Assembly: GCF_020382885.2 (NCBI RefSeq)
Contig: NC_058514.1
Coordinates: forward strand, 129,001-193,000
Origin: Scatophagus argus
Taxonomy: Eukaryota; Chordata; Actinopteri; Scatophagidae
DNA length: 64,000 bases
Direction: 5' to 3'
The notes beneath the pieces are model-generated. The model was not told where the DNA came from. It ran no database searches and saw nothing but the letters and a program-made list of their open reading frames with translations. Both the position numbers and the translations under genes were made by a program. Every line of letters begins with the position of its first letter. Within the stretch, counting starts at the first letter, position 1. Shown here piece after piece: positions 23,901-35,407 of the stretch.

Positions 23901-26900
23901 AAGGACATGTCCTGATCAAAAATAAACTAGATTCAAACAGGAGAATATTATGAGGGCCGGGTTCCACTTGACGAAGAACAACAGAGTTCACAGTCTTGTG
24001 ATGATCGTACCTGTTTCGTGTCGGAGTTCCTGGAAGAACCTCTGGTTGAAGATAAAAGCCACACCGCTGATCTCTTCCACCTTGGCCTCCGCTGTGGTGT
24101 TTCTATTTTTAAAGTTTGCAGTGATGGCGATGGCCAGTTTCCCCCTGAACTCTTTACGTCTGAAACCTGCTCTCACAAACAGTTAAAAGCACAGGCTTTA
24201 AGAACTTCTAATTTCGCCATTTTATAGGAAAAACCTTGTAATGTTGTAATATAATTCTAAAAACTAGATTTCAAAATAATGTTGTAATATTACCACAAAA
24301 TCTCATAATCAGAGCTTTCATCACACCGAGATCAACTACCTGTCAGTGTGTCTGTCTACCTGGCAGTGTGTTCCTCCGTCCGTCTGCTCCAATGATGACA
24401 TCAAACTCCAGCTGATTGACAGGATGAGACTTTGGTTTCACCTCCATTCTCCAGCCCACCTCTGCACAGGTATACAGGTGGGCAAGTATGCACAGGTGAA
24501 CAGGAACATAGACACATTCATAGTAAGGGGGTATATTTCCTCTGCATTCAACCCATCCTATGTATGAGAAGCAGTGAGCAGCCTCTGCAGACCAACTCCA
24601 ATTCTAAACCAGCGGCTTGGTGAAGTGCAAGGGCAAACCTCCTGACCCCTGGACCTCTTGAATTTGAATGGCAACTCTCAGGTTCCAGCTTAATTTATCA
24701 CTTTGACATTTCAACTTTTTTTCAGTGCTTCACATTACACTAAATCTTTTAAATTCTACTTTGACTCTTTTCACTTCACACTTCAGTTACCTTCAGGAGC
24801 TTTTGCTAGACAACTCCAACCTCTTCATCAAGTTTGAGGACGACACAACTGTGGTGGGTCTCATCAACAATGATGATGATACAATCTACAAGGGTGAGGT
24901 GAGCCGCTTGGCCGTGTGGTGCAGGGACAACAATCTCTGCCTGAACGTGAAGATCGTTGTGGACTTCAGGAGAGTTCACACCCAGCATGCTCCTCTAACT
25001 GTCTAACGGTGCTGCAGTGGAGAGAGTGAGCAACTCCAAGTTCCTGGGTGTGCGCATCTCTGAAGACCTGTCCTGGGGCAACAACATCATTTGGCTGCAT
25101 CACTGGCCAAAAAAGCCCAACAGCGCCTGTACTACCTCCGCAAACTGAGGAGAGCTAGAGCCCCGGCCCCCATCATGCACACCTTCTACAGAGGCCCCGT
25201 TGAGAGCATCCTGACCAGCTGTATCACCGTGTGTTACGGCGCCTGCACCGTGTCCTGCCGCAAGACTCTGCAGTGAGAGCAGCTGAGAGGATCATTGGTG
25301 TCTCTCTTCCTTCGTTCCTGTGGACATGTGCAACACCTGACTCACCCGCAAAGCCATCAGGATTGCAGGTGACCCCACCCACCCATCTCACCATCCTTCA
25401 GCCTGTTGCCGTCAGGGAGGAGACTGCGGAGTCTCCGGGCTAAAACCAGCAGGCTCAAGTACAGCTTTATTCACCAGGCAGTCCCCCCACCCCCCCAGCC
25501 CAGGACCCCCCTCCACACACACACAGAACTCAGGGACTGCTTGCTCATTTGCACTATACCGCACTACCTCATCTCAACAACAATAGACCTTGCCTGTTTA
25601 TTTTACATTTTATTTATTTACTATTACCGCTAGCGTCTTGACTGTATATTTTTTATTTTATTTTAGGATTTTTTTTTCTACTACCTATTTATATTTTTTT
25701 CTTTTACCTGAGAGAGTGTTTATTTTTATATATTATGTTTGCACCGTGGTTCCGACAGGACTGAAATTTCATCTGTGCTGTAGCATATTTGACAATAAAG
25801 TTCACTTGACTTGACTTACATTTTTCAAAGGCTTGATGTGTTTACATCTACAGAAATTTAAATGGTTTCATCACATTTAAAAAACATTCCTTGTCCTTTT
25901 TAGTTCTGAAAAGTATTCATTGCTGTAGTTCTCACTGTGTCTCTGCTGATCTGCTGGTGGTTCCACTAGGTTTTTAAACTCCACACCGACGTGGACTTCG
26001 ACTCCCAGCAGTAAGGCGACCTTTAGCAGAAGCAGCTGCAGCTGACGGATACCTGCAGAAAGTAAATGGGTGGTGCTAATTGGAGGCTCCAGCTGTTCTG
26101 AGCAGACAGGTGTAACGGATTACAGACTCACTGATGTGGTCGATGGAACCGGCGCAAAACTTTCCATAGAACTTTTTGGCACCGAGACTCCGTAGGTCAT
26201 GGATGGTGAATGGCCACAGGTGGAGTACATTGTTCCTAGAGAAGGAATCTCTCTTCTCCAGCAGCACCACCCGGGCTCCCATGAAGCTCAACTCCACCGC
26301 CGTCCTCAAACCACAGGGCCCCGCACCAATAATCACACACTGACCAATCAGAGAAACAGAAGACAACAGCTGACAAATTGAGAACCATCCATCTGTTATC
26401 CATATTTGCTAATCCTGTGAAGGGTTGGAGATGACATTAAAGAGAGGTGGGGTCCACCTTAGTCACCAGTTCATTTTAGGGCTGACACACAGAGATAACC
26501 AGCTATTCATGCTCACATTCACGCTACCAGTTAGTCTAACCAACATCTTTGGTCTGTGGGAGGAACCCAAAGAGAATCTCCCACATCTCACAACCTCACA
26601 ATTTTATGCTGTGAGGCGCCAGCGCTAACCACCGCATCACTCAATTATGCTTGCATACATGACCTGAAGGACATACGGTAGTGCCGTTGCAGACTTGGGC
26701 CCTTTGGTATTCCTGCTGGGCAGCCCTTCGGTCCAGTTTGGCCCACAGAGTGTTGGCCTTCCAGTAGTTGAGGCGGCGTTTGATTGGCTGGTACAACGGC
26801 CTCTCTGCGATGCTCCTATCCAGCTGCAGATGTTCACACAGCTGGCTGAAGGACCAGAGCGCCGCTCTGCAGGTTGACGATGACACAAACTCATCAAACA

Positions 26901-26940
26901 GCTCCTGAGCTCGGCATTCTGGGTATGAGTCGTCTCCCAT
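8923..26940 (-). CDS. mical3: MICAL3-type F-actin monooxygenase, complete gene
   Basis: FAD/NADPH enzyme that oxidises actin methionines to disassemble filaments; MICAL3 also binds Rab GTPases in exocytosis. ATG at 26940 in a GCCATGG context. Exons (high to low): 26940-26677, 26339-26132, 26052-25936, 24461-24360, 24166-24011, 23278-23178, 23101-22844, 22614-22499, 22375-22249, 21860-21773, 21652-21505, 21383-21187, 20497-20397, 20322-20260, 20175-20005, 18974-18888, 18253-18179, 17749-17590, 17535-17441, 15864-15798, 15650-15485, 14886-14675, 13747 to about 13056-13263, 12123-12049, 11367-11317, 11227-10982, 10671-10578, 9723-9673, 9521-9422, 9321-9248, 9107-8923 (TGA). Visible: GAGPCG FAD loop, GADGRR, CH domain ([19 protein letters not shown]), basic GKRRK, LIM ([18 protein letters not shown]), acidic exon, FSGKKKW, bMERB coiled coil ending GFRWS. 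MICAL3 rather than MICAL1/2 is supported by ERIELEN and AREFELED-like bMERB text. About 1540 residues, shorter than human MICAL3. The 3' end of the 13.7-kb exon is unresolved. Confidence 0.9.
10311..10514 (-). repeat. LINE reverse-transcriptase remnant
   Basis: A 67-codon minus-strand frame contains [17 protein letters not shown], matching the PQGSILGPLLFxLY block of LINE reverse transcriptases. The catalytic FADD-type box that should follow is scrambled. It lies in a mical3 intron and is a dead fragment. Confidence 0.65.
11460..11830. repeat. degenerate CAAGTC-rich intronic repeat
   Basis: About 370 bases dominated by variants of CAAGTCAAGTC, GACAAGTC and AAGTCAGT, alternating with CAAGACAA. 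No clear fixed period. It lies between mical3 exons 11317-11367 and 12049-12123 and looks like an eroded simple repeat. Confidence 0.5.
12337..12420. repeat. 84-bp segment duplicated from 16197-16280, with flanking direct repeats
   Basis: This intronic block matches 16197-16280 in the same orientation with only a handful of differences. It is bracketed by identical 23-bp direct repeats at 12314-12336 and 12421-12443, which belong to a LINE-derived stretch. The arrangement looks like an insertion with target duplication. Confidence 0.8.
12421..12680 (+). repeat. LINE reverse-transcriptase remnant
   Basis: The plus strand carries broken frames resembling GVPQG, then a CYADDT-like block (CTATGCAGATGACACTG near 12513), then LNSDKTEV-like text (ATAGACAGAAGTCATTG). 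These are the order of motifs in teleost L2/Rex-type reverse transcriptases, with stops and frameshifts. Dead fragment in a mical3 intron. Confidence 0.65.
14009..14030 (+). repeat. short telomere-like (CCCTAA) repeat
   Basis: About three and a half copies of CCTAAC in a mical3 intron. Too short to mark a chromosome end or fusion; described as an interstitial telomere-like tract. Confidence 0.7.
14190..14462 (+). repeat. L2-type LINE 3' end
   Basis: Starts in a GCACTATACTCCACC stretch, continues through a T-rich segment, then CACCAAGACAAATTCC and GGCAATAAAGTCTTTTCTG, ending in (TGATTC)n. This is the 3' UTR and microsatellite tail of a truncated teleost L2-like LINE. Lies in a mical3 intron, opposite in orientation to the gene. 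Confidence 0.75.
16197..16280. repeat. source-like copy of the 84-bp mical3 intronic segment
   Basis: Second copy of the block at 12337-12420, in the same orientation. Here it is not flanked by the 23-bp direct repeats seen around the other copy, which suggests that this is the ancestral location. No coding potential was recognised. Confidence 0.75.
17750..17993 (-). repeat. GACA-rich minisatellite at the mical3 LIM-exon splice site
   Basis: About ten imperfect units built on CACTGAGAGACAGACAGACGG (plus strand). On the mical3 strand each unit reads CTGTCTGTCTCTCAG, a pyrimidine tract ending in CAG. The unit next to the exon supplies the acceptor that keeps frame for exon 17749-17590. Several frames through the array are open and give Ser/Leu/Cys-rich text, which I regard as spurious unless spliced in. 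Confidence 0.85.
20503..20560. repeat. AAT-type microsatellite
   Basis: Imperfect (AAT/ACA)n tract just upstream (on the minus strand) of the mical3 exon 20497-20397. It follows the acceptor closely, so the polypyrimidine tract there is made of ATT units. Confidence 0.7.
23285..23870. repeat. teleost interspersed repeat in mical3 intron
   Basis: Starts with (AATTC)n and GCTTATTTACAGTAGATAGCG, then CTTGAGCAAGTACTTGGTGACAG, GGCAGAAACCTCAGAGCAG, and later AAAGTTTTAAGTCTACTCTTAAACG. I recognise this order from an abundant fish repeat family but cannot name it reliably. No coding capacity. Confidence 0.6.
24480..25815 (+). mobile_element. 5'-truncated L2-type LINE
   Basis: Plus-strand frames (with at least one frameshift near 25010-25095) encode the C-terminal part of a reverse transcriptase: [10 protein letters not shown], then [49 protein letters not shown] and [14 protein letters not shown]-rich 3' UTR follows, ending GACAATAAAGTTCACTTGACTTGACTTA. 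The 5' end is imprecise; 24480-24700 looks like a separate short repeat. It sits in the mical3 intron after exon 26052-25936. Confidence 0.85.
26420..26642. repeat. teleost interspersed repeat, copy 1
   Basis: Contains TCTGTGGGAGGAACCC, then CTGTGAGGCGCCAGCGCTAACCACC, the end of a widespread fish repeat with a tRNA-like 3' region. A better preserved copy lies at 37200-37440. It is inside the first mical3 intron. Confidence 0.6.
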
Positions 26941-27414
26941 GGCGACTCCTGAGACTGCAGGGCACCATGGGAAGGGTGTCAACTGCTGCTGATGTCACCA
27001 AGAGACTCCAGCTCACCTTCTGAGAGCCAATTCACCCTGAAGCTGAAAGATGGGACACAAACAAATGATTCTGCTGGAGTTTTGACCTTTTAAGAGTTAA
27101 CTCAAAAAGATGCATATGCTCATGAAGCTCCATTTGGATGGTTCAGCCTGTAGCATCAGGTTTTCTGTGATTTTTATGGAAGTTTATTTCCTGTGTTCAG
27201 TGTTGGTTCATATTTTCATGTTGCATGAAGAAACTGAACTGCTTCTAATACATCACCGTCATACTGATGTCACCTCATACTACACTGATCATATTGTTCC
27301 ACAGTTTCTGCATTTAAACCGACTCTATTTCATGTATTCCTGTTTTATTCTGTATCATTGTTTTCTATCCTGAGCCTTAGTTTGAGAACCACAGCTGAAC
27401 TTCACTTTCAAACT

Positions 27415-27672
27415 TTATTTTGTCAGTATGTCTTTTTTCACATACACTGAAATTCTTTCTCTGCATTTAACCCATCACACATTGAAACACACAGGATCAG
27501 TGGGCTGCCATATCAGGCGCACGGGGAGCAGTTGGGGGGTTAAGTTCAAGGGCACATCAGCCGACTAATGGAGGGGGGGGCATTAATCAATCTCACTCCA
27601 ATGAATCCACCACACCCAAATGTTTCCTGCCAGTCCAGGGTGGAATCGAACCTCAAGGCCACGGCTGCCCAA
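27415..27672 (-). mobile_element. tRNA-headed SINE, copy A
   Basis: On the minus strand it reads GGGCAGCCGTGGCCTTGAGG, then the B-box-like GGTTCGATTCC, a body ending TTTGAAAGTG, and CATTAGTCGGCTGATGTGCC, AACCCCCCAACTGCTCCCC and GTGATGGGTTAAATGCAGAG. Copies B (35408) and C (61525) share this text. Copy A lacks about 35 bases of the head between box A and box B. Confidence 0.8.
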
Positions 27673-27678
27673 AACAGA

Positions 27679-27747
27679 TGCATGGCCGGAAAATGAACCC
27701 GGGCTCCTGCGTGGCAGGCGAGAATTCTACCACTGAACCACCAATGC
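27679..27747 (-). pseudogene. tRNA-Gly(GCC)-like pseudogene
   Basis: Minus strand begins GCATTGGTGGTTCAGTGG and contains the anticodon loop CTGCCAC, as in vertebrate tRNA-Gly-GCC. Against that gene it is 69 instead of 71 nt, has a C-A mismatch in the anticodon stem, has TTCATTT in place of TTCGATT in the T loop (losing the A of the B box) and lacks one base in the 3' acceptor strand. It is therefore called a pseudogene. It lies directly upstream of SINE copy A in the same orientation. Confidence 0.75.
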
Positions 27748-28710
27748 AAACACTGCAAGCAATGCAAACATTCAATGTCATTTGTGATTCTGATAGGGAA
27801 GTATGTCCAGCTGAACAGAAGCTAATTTAAAGATGTGAAACACGTTAAATAAATGTTATGAACTTAGACTGTGGCTGAGAGACAGTGAGTGAACTGCTGG
27901 GAGAAGTCCAGCCGTCCTGCAGAGAGGACAGATAAGACTGTGTATCAGACTGAAGCAGACTCGGGTGTTCACAGGTGGGACTGCAGTTTCCTGAGTGAGA
28001 AGATAAACTGATGTGATGTGATGCTGATGGGAAATCTTACCAGTGTTTTTAACAGACTTTTATCGCCTTTATTTACATCTGTTATCATCAAATAAACTCA
28101 CAATTGATGTTATAATATTAAAGTATCACCTTCTGTGTCAAAGTACTTGTACTTTTGAGCACGTGAATAATGCCTGCAGCCTCAACACACCTTAAACATC
28201 CACCTGTGACATCTTCAGTGTCCCAGTGATGTCACTGTGGTCACATGACCCAAATGTCTGACTGACCGTGTGTGTGTATGTGCAGTTAACACAGTGAGGG
28301 TGAACACAAAGAGGCTCACAGAGAACAGATCCATCAGTGCCAAGCACCAGCACACACATGTACACACACACATACACTCTGCAAATGTAGACGCAAAACA
28401 TTAAAAATAGATGAATTTAATAGATTGAATATGCTAATTTGTTTTTAGCAATTTAAAAACAGGAGAACAAGCTTGTCAGCTCAGGTGAGACACCTGTGAA
28501 CGAATACACACAGAACAACAACGCAACATTTCTACAGTGTGAGTATCTGGTCAGCTGCTGTGACAAACACACACACACACACTAACACACACACACAGGT
28601 CTGACAGTTTTACTATTCAGATGTAAACATGTGAACTGAATCAGTGTGTACTCACGTCTCAGAACGCTGCTCTTCTGCTGCTGACAGTCGACGTCTAAAT
28701 CCACTTTACT

Positions 28711-28712
28711 CT

Positions 28713-28744
<32 letters not shown>

Positions 28745-28780
28745 CACACGCACACACACGCACACACACACACACACACA
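28711..28780. repeat. CA/GT microsatellite
   Basis: About 70 bases of (CA)n with scattered CG interruptions. A smaller CA tract lies at 28568-28600. Confidence 0.9.
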
Positions 28781-29505
28781 GGGGTCAGGGGGAGGAGTCT
28801 CCTTTCTGCTGATTCCTCCGCCCCAGAACAGACAGTAATCTGTAATCTGAGTGTGTCTGAGCTAACAAGATTAACAAAAGATCAGGAGGCAGGAATCATC
28901 ATCATCTTCTTCACTGGTTGATCTGCAGTCAACTGATGGACTGAACCACACTGTCTGCAGTGTCTCATGCAGCTGCGCCTGCTAACAGCCTCACAGAGCT
29001 GCAGCCTCTCAGTCTAGAGTCCAATAATTATCACCTCGTCAGACAGGACACACAAAGTCTTTTTACTTTAAATAGGTTTTAATGAAAAACAGGTAAAAAT
29101 AACGTAAACTTATGCGCCCTCTCACCTCAGTGAAACAAACACATAAGCAGCAGGATGACCAGTGGAGAAGTGTCTCCCTCTGGTGTTCGGTGGCGTCACT
29201 GCAACAATGACACTGATAAGAACTGAAAATACAACTGATTGTACTCTCATTGGGACATGGAATCATAATTAATAGAATTGCTTAGGAGTCAAATAAAGCA
29301 AAAATTAAAACTCTTTCAGTTTGTGATCTTGTCCAACACTGATTATTGGTTAAATTAATATTAAAGTTTTTTACCATCCAAAAAATTTGAAGAACTGAAG
29401 CTGAAACTGCAGCATCCTGCCTGTAATACCAGTAACATATTTAATGTCTTTACATTACAGATATAACAGTGATAAAACAACAAGTTGTTTATTTTGTAGA
29501 TGCCG

Positions 29506-32500
29506 TCAGGAGTTTTGCTGAAAAAAAAAGAGCAACATATAATGAAATGAAAATATCAAATAAATAAACTGATAAGGAAAGAGTGTAAGCAGTGAAGTGT
29601 TGCTCACCAGGAGAGCTCGTCCTTTAGTTTCTATTGGTAACAAAAAGTTTCCCAAAGCACACACGGCACAGGTCACAGCAAACGGACTGAGAGCCTGAAT
29701 TACTGATTGTGACATCAGCACCTGAAGGACACACAGAACATTGTCAAACATGAACGGTAGAAACACAGAAAAACTCACCTGAACAATGAACTCACCTGAG
29801 CAATGAACGGAGCGATCATTCCCCCGATCCGACTGAATGACGTGCAGAAGCCCATCCCCAGAGACCGAGCTGCAGTGGGATACACCTGAAAACAAACACA
29901 CCTCTCACCTGAGACCTGGATCAGTAAGAACCTCCACCAAAACCTGCAGAATCTGGATGTACCTCAGCGGTGTAAATATAAACCACATTGAAGTTCATTG
30001 AGACGAGTGACCGGAGCAGAAACAGTAACACAGTGAACCCAAACCTGTAGAGAAAAACAGGAACATGAACAGAAAACATACATCTAGTCAGACTAGAGGA
30101 CTTCATAATCCCAGTCTCTGTGTAACGGCACACAGAGAAGAAAAGTTTCTGAGCCCCTTACATGGTGGTGCAAATGTTGAGCATCATGAACAAAATGGCC
30201 GCCAGCAGCTGTAGCACTGTCAGGCTCATCTTCCGCCCAAACACGGTCAGCAGCCCGATGTTTAGCGGGACCACTGGAGGGGGGGCCAGGAGAGGAGAGG
30301 CATGAACACCAATCAAACTGTACATATTTGTTAACAGCTTTGGTCTCAGTTCTTACATGCAACTTCCCCCAGGCAGCTGATGAGCAGTGTCTGGTAGTCA
30401 CTCATTGCAAAGGGGATGCAGTAACACAGTCCATCCTCATGACGGTGTTTGACCTGATGCTCTGGACCTGCATCCGTCATGCACAGCAAGTTCTTCTCCA
30501 ACAGCTCCGAACTGCTCAGCACCGAACCGTAGTATATGAAGGAGGCCACAAACCTGTAGTATGAGAGATCACATAACAAACTAATACACTGAAACATCTT
30601 CATTCTACTGAATTAAGTGCACTTCATTGTCACTCCAACAAGCAGACCTTAAATTTGATAAATTCTCATGTGACTGGACAATAAATCACTAGTCATAATG
30701 AGTAACAGAAGAAATATGTTTAATTTACTACAAGATAGTTTTGCTTGACTAGTTGAATTTGACACTCTGTGAAGAACTACAGTATTTCACTAAGTCAGAC
30801 TAAAGAGAAGTTGTTGGCAGCAGTTCTTCCTCACTTGAAAAGAGAGTCTACTCAGTCTACAGTCATACACTGTACAGATAATAAAGCCCACAATACCTCC
30901 TGTCTTGCTCTGTACTTCACGATGTCTAGTACACATTAAGTGTATTTATTGTTTTGATGTCAGTAAAGACTCATTTCTGTAATCAGCCTGAAGTCAGCTA
31001 GAAGTGTTAAACTGAGTGGTTAGCTTAGCTTCCCATGTGTTACTGTACTGACTATCGACATATGAAGATGGCTGATGTGTCTCCACTTCCACCCACTGTG
31101 CTAAAGCCAAAATAACCCTGATGCGATCGCTGCTATCTTGTTCTTGTGATGTCATTTGGAGCCAGAGTCTGCACAGTAGTATTTGGGAGCTGGAGCCACA
31201 GTATCAAGTTTCCACCCATTATCCCATCTGAGCCAATCAGGAGCAGCGCAAGCTGTCGCTCCTGATGTTTCAGCCCCTTGTGAACGCAACAAATAACAAA
31301 TCAAAACCAAACAGATTAGAAAAATGAACACTTGACTAAACATCAGGGTGATACGGATGACCTAAAATGACAGAAGTCATCTTTGGAAAAAAGTTATTTG
31401 ACGCATACTTTGAGTTTTTAGTTTGGCTCATGTCACATCTGTTAACATGGAGGGGGAGGGGCTTATTAGCTGTACTGCAGCCAGCCACCAGGGGGAGCTC
31501 TCGTGTCAACCAGATTTATCTACAGTCAGTGTACATGGAGCATCTGAAGTGAAGACAACTCAAGTTAACAACAACTTGTCATGTTGCTTCAAATGGAATA
31601 AGAAGCTTCCAATAAGAGAAAATTCTGCATGTGATCTAAAACCAAAGATGGGCAGCTGGCCTTGTGAGCAGTTTGGGAGCAAGGACGAACAGAAACATTA
31701 CCATGAATACCAGAGCAGCAAAGATGTCCTCCTGAATGATGAGCTGAGCAGAATCCTCCAGCTGCCTCTTTCTCTCTGAGACACAGACATGAAGGACATC
31801 GGGTAAAACTGAACTTGACTTTCAGACAGAAGCAGCAGGGATTTTCACATTAGGCCGCTTACATTAACACCTTCAAATACACTTCTGAAGGTCTGTGTCT
31901 GATGTGAACCTGCAATGATGAAGACTCCACAAGCTGTTAGGGTTCACAGTGTCAGGTTTGACAGAATGTCTTAGCTTGATTTTCAGGATTCCTGAAATCA
32001 TCAGTGTTTTCGTGGAGTCCAGTTTCTTCATTCACACCCAGTTAAAACCAGTCAGGACTGGCTGTGGATGTTTCACCCCAGAGTCAACTTACCACTGATG
32101 GCTCCACCAGGCGTCCTGGCGGAAGAGACGCTCTGTTCATCTCAGCGATCTTCTTCAGAGTTTCCACAGCAGCCTGGATGTTTCCTGCTGACACGTTGTA
32201 ACGAGCTGACTCAGGAATAAACTGACATTAAGATACAGACAGACAGACAGACGTCAGTTTGACCCGAGACACAGACACCCCCGGAGTCACTGCAGCAAAC
32301 ATTCTGTGATAAGACATATCTTTCTGCTTCAGCACTTAGACAGGTGAGGACAGACAGCTGATGTCTCACCTTGAACAGGAAGATGAGGAGGACACTGGGA
32401 GCGACGGAGATCCGGATCATCCACCTCCAGCCCAGAGTGGGAACCACTAACATTCCCAGTATGATGATGAGCATGGAGCCTATCATCCAGAAGATCTGAC

Positions 32501-33777
32501 ACACAGAGACAGAGAGCATGCTGGGAGATCTCAACTGATGACATCACATCAGACACAAGTGAGTCTGACAACACCTGTGTGAACTTCATCATGAACACAT
32601 GTACAGAATGAAGATCCCTGCTGGACAACAGATGGACACCTGTTAACAGACATGTAGATGTGATGGTGATGGACCAAGAACAAACCAGCTGTTCCGTGTT
32701 CATGTTTTTCATCCTGAACACAACGTTCTTCCTGATGGGAACTCAAACAGAGTGTTTACATCATCAGATGTCTCCTCCACAAAAATAACACCAATAAGAG
32801 CATCAAACATTATCAACAAAGTCCCGAGGGGCTTCTGAAGGGGAAAATGTAACCCAACCAAACACATACAACCAAATACTGCATATTGTGAGCCCAGGAT
32901 TCGCACCAGCAGACACTTCTGCTTCTTTTTCTTCATATCAGAAACACACAGAAGTCTAAGCTGTCTGAGCAGACTCTTCTCACCACCATGAAGATCTCCT
33001 TTGGTGGTGCCTTCACTGCTGACACCAGAAAAAGTAAACTCTGAGCACACAAAGTGATGAAGAGGAGCTCACTGTCGCCAGAGGCAGCAGGAAGGGTCGA
33101 TACTTCGCAGGGATGAACTCCGTCTTTAGCACAAACCTGAGACAACAGCAGCAGTTACATTCTGCTCTCCACAACGACAACAAAAACAGCAACAACAACA
33201 GCAGCGTGCGTGTCAGGTGTGTGTGTGTGTGTCTGTGTGTACCGACCCCTGTGACACTCCTGCCACCCCACAGCCCACCATGCTGCGTAGGAAGATGAAC
33301 CAACCATACGACGGAGCGAATGATGTGAGCAGAGAGAAGTACGCACTCCACACAAAACCTCCAAACACCACCTGAGGATGTACACAGCAGTACACAGACA
33401 GGTTAAATGTGAACTACAGTGAGAATGCGTGCTTGAAGCAAATCAGAATTAAAAAATGTTTCTCACCTTCCAGCGCCCGTATCTGTCAGCAATGTATCCT
33501 CCCAGAACTCCACACAGCATGAAGCCCAGGAACACCATCTGACACATGGGACCACAGTCACTGTGTGCAGTACTACAGTCTCTGTGTGCAGTACCACAGT
33601 CACTGTGTGCAGTACCACAGCAATCAGCAGTGATCAATATGTTTACTGATAACAGCTCTGATCTGATTGCTGTTACTCACCGTGGAGACCAGGGCCACCT
33701 GCCAGTCCACCAGATGCCATTCACATCGAATCTCAGGAGAAACAATAGCTAAGAGCATGATCTCCATGGCCTCCACA

Positions 33778-33808
<31 letters not shown>

Positions 33809-34817
33809 ACCCATCAGTCCAGTCTGTCCTGACCTTCAGACATTCGATGAGCTGATCAGTGTCAACGTGTGTTCGACTTCTCACATTCGAGCTCCCCATA
33901 ATGACGAAGAGCAGGACGTGAAACCGACCGAAGCCGATCGTCTCAACGGCGTCTTCGACAGTGAACGTCTCATCAGCTGTGGCACAAACACAAAGTCACA
34001 TCAAACATGAAGAAAGCTCATCTGAGAGAGAACACCAACGAGACGTTTCACTGATTCATGTCGTTTGTCATTCATTCATGAGCTGAAAGAAACAAAGAAA
34101 CCAGTCAGACCGGATCAGACTGGCAGACACTGTGACACGAGTCACAAGTTCGGTGGATTGTGTAAAACATAAAAGTGCTGATTCTTTCTCTGCCACAGCT
34201 CTTCATTACCAGGTGCTCCAAGAGTTTAACTTCAGTCATAGGATCAGACGTTCAAACTGAGGACAAAAAGCAGGATTTTAAGTTTGTTGCTGCTGCTTCA
34301 GTTGGTCTCAGATGTTCTTGTTGTCTCTCTAATGTGATTTGTTCCTTAGCTGGAACAAACTGCAGCTGCAGTGTTTAAATAAAGAATGACTCAAATGACA
34401 TCTGTTTCTCAGGAGGCTGCAAGTTAAAAATGTGAAGTTAAAAAGCAACGGCTTTATGCTAATTAATTTAAAACATTGTCTGACTGTAAAAGAGGCTCTG
34501 AGAGGTTCTGCTGCCATCGGGTGGCTGGAGGAAGAACAACAGAAGCTCAGGTGTGTTCCCAACTCTGATGCCTCTTCACATGAGTTTTTAGCATCCAGCT
34601 AATTTACATGAGGCAGGCTGCACAGCCAGTCTCCTGAAGATGATTTTCTCTTCTTATCCTCCCTTCATCAATCATTTCAGATTGTCTCTTGATTACAGTT
34701 CTCAGACTCACTCTTGTTGTTTTTGCTGCCCCGTGGCTTGTCTGTAGGTTTCTCCTGCAGTTCCACCTCCTGCAGGTGAATGGCACTCACCAGCTGAGTC
34801 TTCATACCGTCAGCCAT
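29506..34817 (-). CDS. svopl: SVOP-like major facilitator transporter, complete
   Basis: Member of the SV2/SVOP branch of the major facilitator superfamily; substrate unknown. Exons (high to low): 34817-34712, 33976-33885, 33779-33681, 33538-33467, 33371-33247, 33136-33073, 32495-32370, 32221-32093, 31775-31702, 30553-30357, 30273-30162, 30044-29963, 29885-29796, 29721-29608, 29517-29506 (TGA). All are in phase and give 497 residues; recalled human SVOPL has 492. Motifs: N-terminal [18 protein letters not shown] motif A as [30 protein letters not shown], the family [36 protein letters not shown], and [14 protein letters not shown] at the end. Many hydrophobic segments fit twelve membrane helices. 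SVOPL rather than SVOP is indicated by [11 protein letters not shown] and [13 protein letters not shown]. No lesion seen. The ATG follows an intron acceptor, so a non-coding first exon is expected upstream. Confidence 0.93.
33554..33616. repeat. 21-bp tandem repeat, three copies
   Basis: Three head-to-tail copies of CAGTCACTGTGTGCAGTACCA with one to three differences, in the svopl intron 15 bases upstream (minus strand) of exon 33538-33467. The array therefore abuts the splice acceptor region. Confidence 0.85.
33781..33808. repeat. CA microsatellite beside a svopl acceptor
   Basis: (CA)14 tract that lies immediately upstream, on the minus strand, of svopl exon 33779-33681; it makes up the GT-rich tract before the TAG acceptor. 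Confidence 0.85.
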
Positions 34818-35407
34818 CCTGAAAACACAGAGTCCGGTATCCATTACACAACCAGGGGACAGTCAGTGGACCAAAAGCTCAGCAAATAATCCATTATCCC
34901 ACTGGTTCCACTGGCACAGGAAACATGTTGCTGGGTATTTGAGCGTACCAGCCCTTTAAGTTGTTTTGAAGGGCCTTGTGTAATTTTGTGGAACTTTTCT
35001 GATTCGTGTTAGTATGCACTACATATTCAGTATTTATGACTTCAGATTATCAGACTGCGAAATATTCATTCACATATTCCTGTTAAATCCACATCACATT
35101 CAGAAGTCTTAAGAAGCTGAATCATGACTCATGCAGCAGGACTACAGGAAGCCCATACTAAACCAACATGTCTCGTTATTGAGTTAAAAGCTGAGTCATG
35201 TTTTGCTGAGTGAACACAGCAGATCAGAACATACGATCAAACGTGTCTGAAAGGTCAAAAACTGTAATGATTTTAAACATCTGATTTAAACATTTAAACA
35301 TCTGAAAATTTACGGCTGCTGTATTTAACTTTGAAAACAGTTTTTAAGGTTTAATTCAGTTTTAAAGAAAGTGATTTCAAGTTTAGTTTTTTAAGTTCAT
35401 AACATGA

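Larger units (their letters stand above)
26941..29505. other. intergenic region mical3-svopl
   Basis: Contains probable mical3 5' UTR and promoter (up to about 27010), a SINE (27415-27672), a tRNA-Gly-like pseudogene (27679-27747) and CA/GT microsatellites (28568-28600 and 28711-28780). No other coding exon was recognised. Confidence 0.5.

Noticed and set aside
24725-25276. Host gene with a DDTTVVG protein motif
   Set aside because: It is the reverse-transcriptase C-terminus of a truncated LINE with frameshifts and a LINE-type 3' tail.
27679-27747. Functional tRNA-Gly gene
   Set aside because: T-loop, anticodon-stem and acceptor-strand changes, including loss of the conserved B-box A, make normal function unlikely.
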